A DNA stretch of 64,000 nt. It comes from GYS-P2D sp964489125 (GTDB taxonomy: Bacteria; Bacteroidota; Bacteroidia; Chitinophagales; Saprospiraceae). The notes below the pieces were generated by a model. It was not told where the DNA came from, searched no databases, and saw nothing but the letters and a program-made list of their open reading frames with translations. Both the position numbers and the translations under genes were made by a program. Location: assembly GCA_964489125.1 (NCBI GenBank), contig CAZAXY010000004.1, positions 9,061-73,060 of the forward strand. Reading direction: 5' to 3'. Positions within the stretch are counted from its first letter, which is position 1. Each line of letters begins with the position of its first letter. This document shows, piece after piece, positions 61,401-64,000 of the stretch.

Positions 61401-62706
61401 GGATGAATCAGATAATAGAAGCTTCTGCATTGTCAACTATAGAGTTGATGACAATGCTGGTGTATGTGATGATGTGCTTACAGGATTCTCTGCTATTTCT
61501 GGTAGGGTGACAACTGCTATGGGTGATGATTTAGAGTCAGCTAATGTATTTACTACCGCTGCAAGTACAACATTCAATAGTCAGACGTCTACAGATGTAG
61601 CTGGGGATTATGTTTTTAATAGTACTCCTAACAGCCAGGACTATGAAGTGAGGGCGTCTAAGAATGATGATTATCTCAATGGTGTCAGTACGCTTGATTT
61701 GGTCTTGATCCAGCAGTATATCCTCGGAATGAGATCTTTTGACACACCATATCAAGTTATCGCAGCTGATGTCAATGGTGATGAGCGTGTTTCTTCATTA
61801 GATTTAGTAGATATCCGAAGATTGATTTTAGGTACTACCAATCAATTTAATTCAGAGAAGTCTTGGGTATTCTTAGATGCAGATCAAGGGTTCACTTCTG
61901 TAGATAGTCCATGGCCTCTTAGCGAGACTATTAACATAGGTGATCTACAGTCTAACCAGACTAATAACCATTTCACCGCTGTGAAGCTCGGAGATGTTAA
62001 CGGAAACGCAATCGCGAATTCCGCTCTTGCTGGCACAAGAAGCAGTGTGCAGACCGAAATGAAGATTAGTAATAATGAACTCAAGGCTAACGAAACCACA
62101 GAGATTGTTCTTACACACTCTTATGACGAGATTATCCATGGTTTTCAATTATCTATGGAAGTCAAGGACCTTGATATTACATCTATTGACATCAATGGTG
62201 GAACACTTCCGATTTCTCATTATGTAATTGATAATGATATTCTTAAGCTCTCTGATGTGTATCCCGTTGGGACACATGATATAGAAATCACCCTCCATGT
62301 GATATCACATCAAGATATGATGACTTCATCTGCAGTGCAGATAGATGATTCTCAGATTCGCTCCGAAATATATGTTAAAGAATCTCTCGAAAGCGTCGAG
62401 CTAACACTTCAATACACTGAAGTCTTTGAATCTGTCAAAGGCACACAGTTTGAATTATATCAGAATGAGCCAAATCCATTCAGCAATTCAACAACAATAG
62501 GATTTTATATAGATCAACCTTCTTTGGTTGAGATATCAGTATTTGATATGACAGGACGTCAGCTCTACTTTGACAAGGGGAATTACACTTCAGGAGGGCA
62601 TTCTATAGTCATCGATCAGTCTGATCTCAATAGTAGTGGCTTGCTATATTATCAGTTGAGCGCTGGTGACAAAGTCGCAACTAAGCGTATGATTATTATG
62701 GAGTAA
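58456..62706 (+). CDS. Large T9SS-exported surface protein with dockerin-like domain
   Basis: 1416 residues. A signal peptide (~1-31) ends 'GLSAQG'. The long middle part (~60-1060) has repeated beta-sandwich modules of HYR/Ig type ('ITYELTDECGNSSFGTTSVTV', 'HMIEFRATDDSGNTNLG', 'NVLWTAQDDCNNIAEE') with many paired Cys. Then follow a carboxypeptidase-regulatory-like segment (~1010-1065) and a dockerin-like EF pair (~1075-1130: 'VSTLDLVLIQQYILGM', 'AADVNGDERVSSLDLVDIRR'). The C-terminal ~85 residues are a T9SS type A sorting domain ('YQNEPNPFSNSTTIGF', ...'ATKRMIIME'). The dockerin-to-end layout is the same as in the 2821-residue protein. Confidence 0.88.
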   Translation: MPMSKVYSLGNRAILLWLVSTIISLSGLSAQGLTCFGELQASLDDACEIVIDASDILVSFPDPFVERDFEITITAQEGSTLDGVRAEVSGGFLPLNVGSRIQFTEPGNFIVSVRNISTDVSCWGEFTVENKLPPVLTGDCMCPDTATVVTPECTFTCADINDFMSSDELSVDLNPLFMDNCGAATNVTPTDVLTPDTVCGGYIITRTWSASMFSAHGVTSRVVGCRQKFRFTPIDSSMITSPNRQVTIECGTETDPASLRNFFSDSSRFPNADPNDAILNSYPSVPLSRDEPQFDTTTITVQVPRDSSSIETIELADGTSFIGTVIHKIIVDSSFIVITQLPFIRPLGIDDEDVERFCQVFTQYSDSDLIFPDANCPNFYKFVRTWKYVNWCTRDVWEDTQIIKVSDIEGPEFEVPNIEGSISTEPWICEADFQVPSPIDTNTIDNCSDINDITWIATVTLPNSTRLIASPANNFTLRGLPLGPHAITYELTDECGNSSFGTTSVTVVDEISPNVIIKDRIIVSISSSNAECSAKITPDNINVGTFDACDEVLLEIRRFEGGIRVDSIMGNDSTGFGPFVKFTQEDITSIDADGVLFGEHMIEFRATDDSGNTNLGWTTVRIEDKTGTLEVDCGSSTINLRCDESFEEALMDSVNMPTAIFTSCAVSQLDIDFRIIRNDINSICNVGSAEVAYFVSGETDTICIKQFNLGDIDTVSISFPQAEISVDCADQDFGEVVISGETCNNLVQTVDEEVFLVDGEEGFCRKILRTFTIIDWCVFTANSDSDEGLTTFTQTILVTDNTNPVIVCGSPTFSVGADCGLSGITLSATGTDAGCTDELTWTARVDIDGDDIFDLIIDPAVSDTVASIMIDTMLAPGTYNVLWTAQDDCNNIAEELCQFTITDEVAPIASCVTSISTSLGEDGMVTIWAVDFDMNGSSTDACGGELTYSFSGEDRNVPSISLTCDSVPNGITINRELRVWVWDESDNRSFCIVNYRVDDNAGVCDDVLTGFSAISGRVTTAMGDDLESANVFTTAASTTFNSQTSTDVAGDYVFNSTPNSQDYEVRASKNDDYLNGVSTLDLVLIQQYILGMRSFDTPYQVIAADVNGDERVSSLDLVDIRRLILGTTNQFNSEKSWVFLDADQGFTSVDSPWPLSETINIGDLQSNQTNNHFTAVKLGDVNGNAIANSALAGTRSSVQTEMKISNNELKANETTEIVLTHSYDEIIHGFQLSMEVKDLDITSIDINGGTLPISHYVIDNDILKLSDVYPVGTHDIEITLHVISHQDMMTSSAVQIDDSQIRSEIYVKESLESVELTLQYTEVFESVKGTQFELYQNEPNPFSNSTTIGFYIDQPSLVEISVFDMTGRQLYFDKGNYTSGGHSIVIDQSDLNSSGLLYYQLSAGDKVATKRMIIME

Positions 62707-62747
62707 CTGCGTTGGCTAATAGATATTAAAGAAATGTAGAAACTCAA

Positions 62748-62779
62748 GGGTCGGGAGCAGCTTGCTCCGGGCCCTTTTT
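62748..62779. terminator. Bidirectional terminator between converging genes
   Basis: Stem 62748-62759 pairs with 62763-62774 (GGAGCA/TGCTCC core plus GGG/CCC, one mismatch). It is followed by TTTTT on the plus strand and preceded by AAAAA as read on the minus strand. Confidence 0.85.
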
Positions 62780-62780
62780 A

Positions 62781-64000
62781 TTATAACTTATAGCCGATTG
62801 TTAAAGCTAACTGACTGATTCTACTGTCTAATCCTACAATTTGGTTGTTACTCGCGTCAATTAATCTATAAGGAGTGTAAGTCTGAGTCTGCTGTCTTGT
62901 GCTGATGGCAAGATCTACATACCATTTGTTTTCTCTCCAGCCTAGCCCTCCATTAAGTTGCAAGTCTACGTCAGCAAAATTACTATCCTCAAAAGGTGCT
63001 TGTAAGAGGCCAGCCCCAACCCTTACCCTAAATTTAGAAAGTGCCAGCTCTGTTCCTAGCCTTATATTAATAGCTTGAGAAAGTTGATCGCTGATTTCCC
63101 CGTTCAGATCGTCTTCAAAGAACTGATCTCCTGGGTCATTCGAATTAGCAGTGAGATTAAAACTACTGTTGGTATAATCAACATATTCGACCTCTCCAGT
63201 AAAAAAACCTCTAAGATCTCCGGCTTTATATATAGTGCTGATGCCAGCAAGTGCACGCCACGGAGTTCGAAGAGAATATTCGAACTCTGCCTCAGGTGAT
63301 TCTGATATTAAGCCATCAACATTGACATCATCGGTGAAAAAATCTAATGACGTACTAAATTCATCAGTCAGCATGAGCCAGGAAGGACTATGTATCGCAG
63401 CTGATAATCTAATCTTAGAATTCAACTTATATATAATACCACCTTTGAAGTTGACCCCAGATCCAGAGGTATTAAGATTTTGGATGAATTGAGCGTCGAA
63501 GAAATTTGGCACAATTGAAAAAATATCTTCTTCCAGATACTCTCTTCTTTCATTGAAATTGATAATTGGAAATCCAATGGTTACACCAAATGACAGCTTC
63601 TCGTTATGATTAGCAGCAATATTGAGGAAAAACTCATGAAATGTCCCCGATCTCTCAATAGTTTCTACTTTCAAGATATCTTCTTCAAAAGTGAAAAAGT
63701 CGCTTTCGTAGAACGTGTCCCCATCCTCATCTGAGATGAGGTCCACGTCAAATGCCGGACCACCTTCGAATGCATCAAGCTCTTCAATGGTCCTAAGATT
63801 AGCTTGTTCTAAGAATCGTTCGGTCCGAGTTCCTGGAGTAATTCCATCATATAATATGTTATCATGAAAGTCTGCAAGCTGATTGAGACCAAGTGAAAAA
63901 TTTAGTCGCTTGATTTTTTTCCGCCCAGTATCGTTGGCTAATACTAAACCTAAATTACTCACTTTAAATCCAAGCGTATCTCTATTTGCTGTGTCACCTC
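62781..64000 (-). CDS. FadL/OmpP1-like outer-membrane beta-barrel protein, 5' end outside window
   Basis: The frame is open to the window edge (at least 406 codons); an internal GTG at 63962 is not the real start because coding continues upstream as '...GFKVSNLGLVLAND'. 'KRLNFSLGLNQLADFHDNI', 'FGVTIGFPIINFNER', 'AAIHSPSWLMLTDEFS' and 'FFTGEVEYVDYTNSSF' resemble the Bacteroidota OmpP1/FadL/TodX group. The chain ends 'SQLALTIGYKL', a usual barrel-closing strand. Such proteins carry hydrophobic compounds across the outer membrane; ligand unknown. Confidence 0.75.
   Translation of the reverse strand, partial: GDTANRDTLGFKVSNLGLVLANDTGRKKIKRLNFSLGLNQLADFHDNILYDGITPGTRTERFLEQANLRTIEELDAFEGGPAFDVDLISDEDGDTFYESDFFTFEEDILKVETIERSGTFHEFFLNIAANHNEKLSFGVTIGFPIINFNERREYLEEDIFSIVPNFFDAQFIQNLNTSGSGVNFKGGIIYKLNSKIRLSAAIHSPSWLMLTDEFSTSLDFFTDDVNVDGLISESPEAEFEYSLRTPWRALAGISTIYKAGDLRGFFTGEVEYVDYTNSSFNLTANSNDPGDQFFEDDLNGEISDQLSQAINIRLGTELALSKFRVRVGAGLLQAPFEDSNFADVDLQLNGGLGWRENKWYVDLAISTRQQTQTYTPYRLIDASNNQIVGLDSRISQLALTIGYKL

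Overview
The window looks like chromosomal DNA from a marine or aquatic Bacteroidota, probably a Saprospiraceae/Lewinella-like member. This rests on several features. Large secreted proteins carry type IX secretion (T9SS) sorting domains, and one protein has a gliding-motility-associated (CHU_C type) C-terminus. The menaquinone gene menA, TAnnTTTG-type promoter boxes and Bacteroidota-style lipoproteins are also present. No database search was possible, so every family name comes from motifs read in the translations.

Layout. 1-4.5 kb: a partial LVIVD-repeat lipoprotein, a HupE/UreJ membrane protein, a CHU_C surface protein and menA, all on the minus strand. 5.3-6.4 kb: a T9SS-exported protein carrying a phage-tail-spike type S74 chaperone domain. 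6.8-7.6 kb: decayed insertion sequences (IS3, IS256). 7.9-36 kb: a large, visibly AT-rich polysaccharide locus. It holds several glycosyltransferases, DegT aminotransferase, methyltransferases, an ABC exporter pair, WcbI, four PAPS-type sulfotransferases, a LicD-methyltransferase fusion, a nucleotidyltransferase-aminotransferase fusion, Ugd and a UDP-xylose synthase. A second IS graveyard at 29.1-30.1 kb (IS3 inserted next to an IS1595 relic and abutting an rmlA remnant) sits inside the locus. 36-45.8 kb: housekeeping genes (two thioredoxin-fold proteins, dnaE, a frameshifted outer-membrane protein gene, a DJ-1/PfpI protein, tRNA-Leu, an Mla-type ABC pair and an SDR). 46-54.5 kb: one 2821-residue adhesin-like protein with twelve DUF11 repeats. 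54.6-58.2 kb: ahcY, metK, a low-molecular-weight phosphatase and a CAP protein. 58.5-62.7 kb: a second giant T9SS protein. 62.8 kb to the end: a partial FadL/OmpP1-like outer membrane protein.

How the genes work together. The polysaccharide locus most plausibly builds an ABC-exported, sulfated glycan containing uronic acid or xylose, with amino-sugar, methyl and phospho-type substituents. The most unusual part is a tight four-gene minus-strand operon at 11.9-16.7 kb: ATP-grasp ligase, fumarate-reductase/aspartate-oxidase-like flavoprotein, divergent argininosuccinate-lyase-superfamily enzyme and phosphosulfolactate synthase (ComA). ComA plus an aspartase/fumarase-superfamily enzyme is the pairing known from bacterial coenzyme M synthesis. 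Here it is combined with a short flavoprotein and a ligase, suggesting an undescribed route to a C3 sulfonate that is then coupled to an amine. This is inference from gene content and has not been shown.
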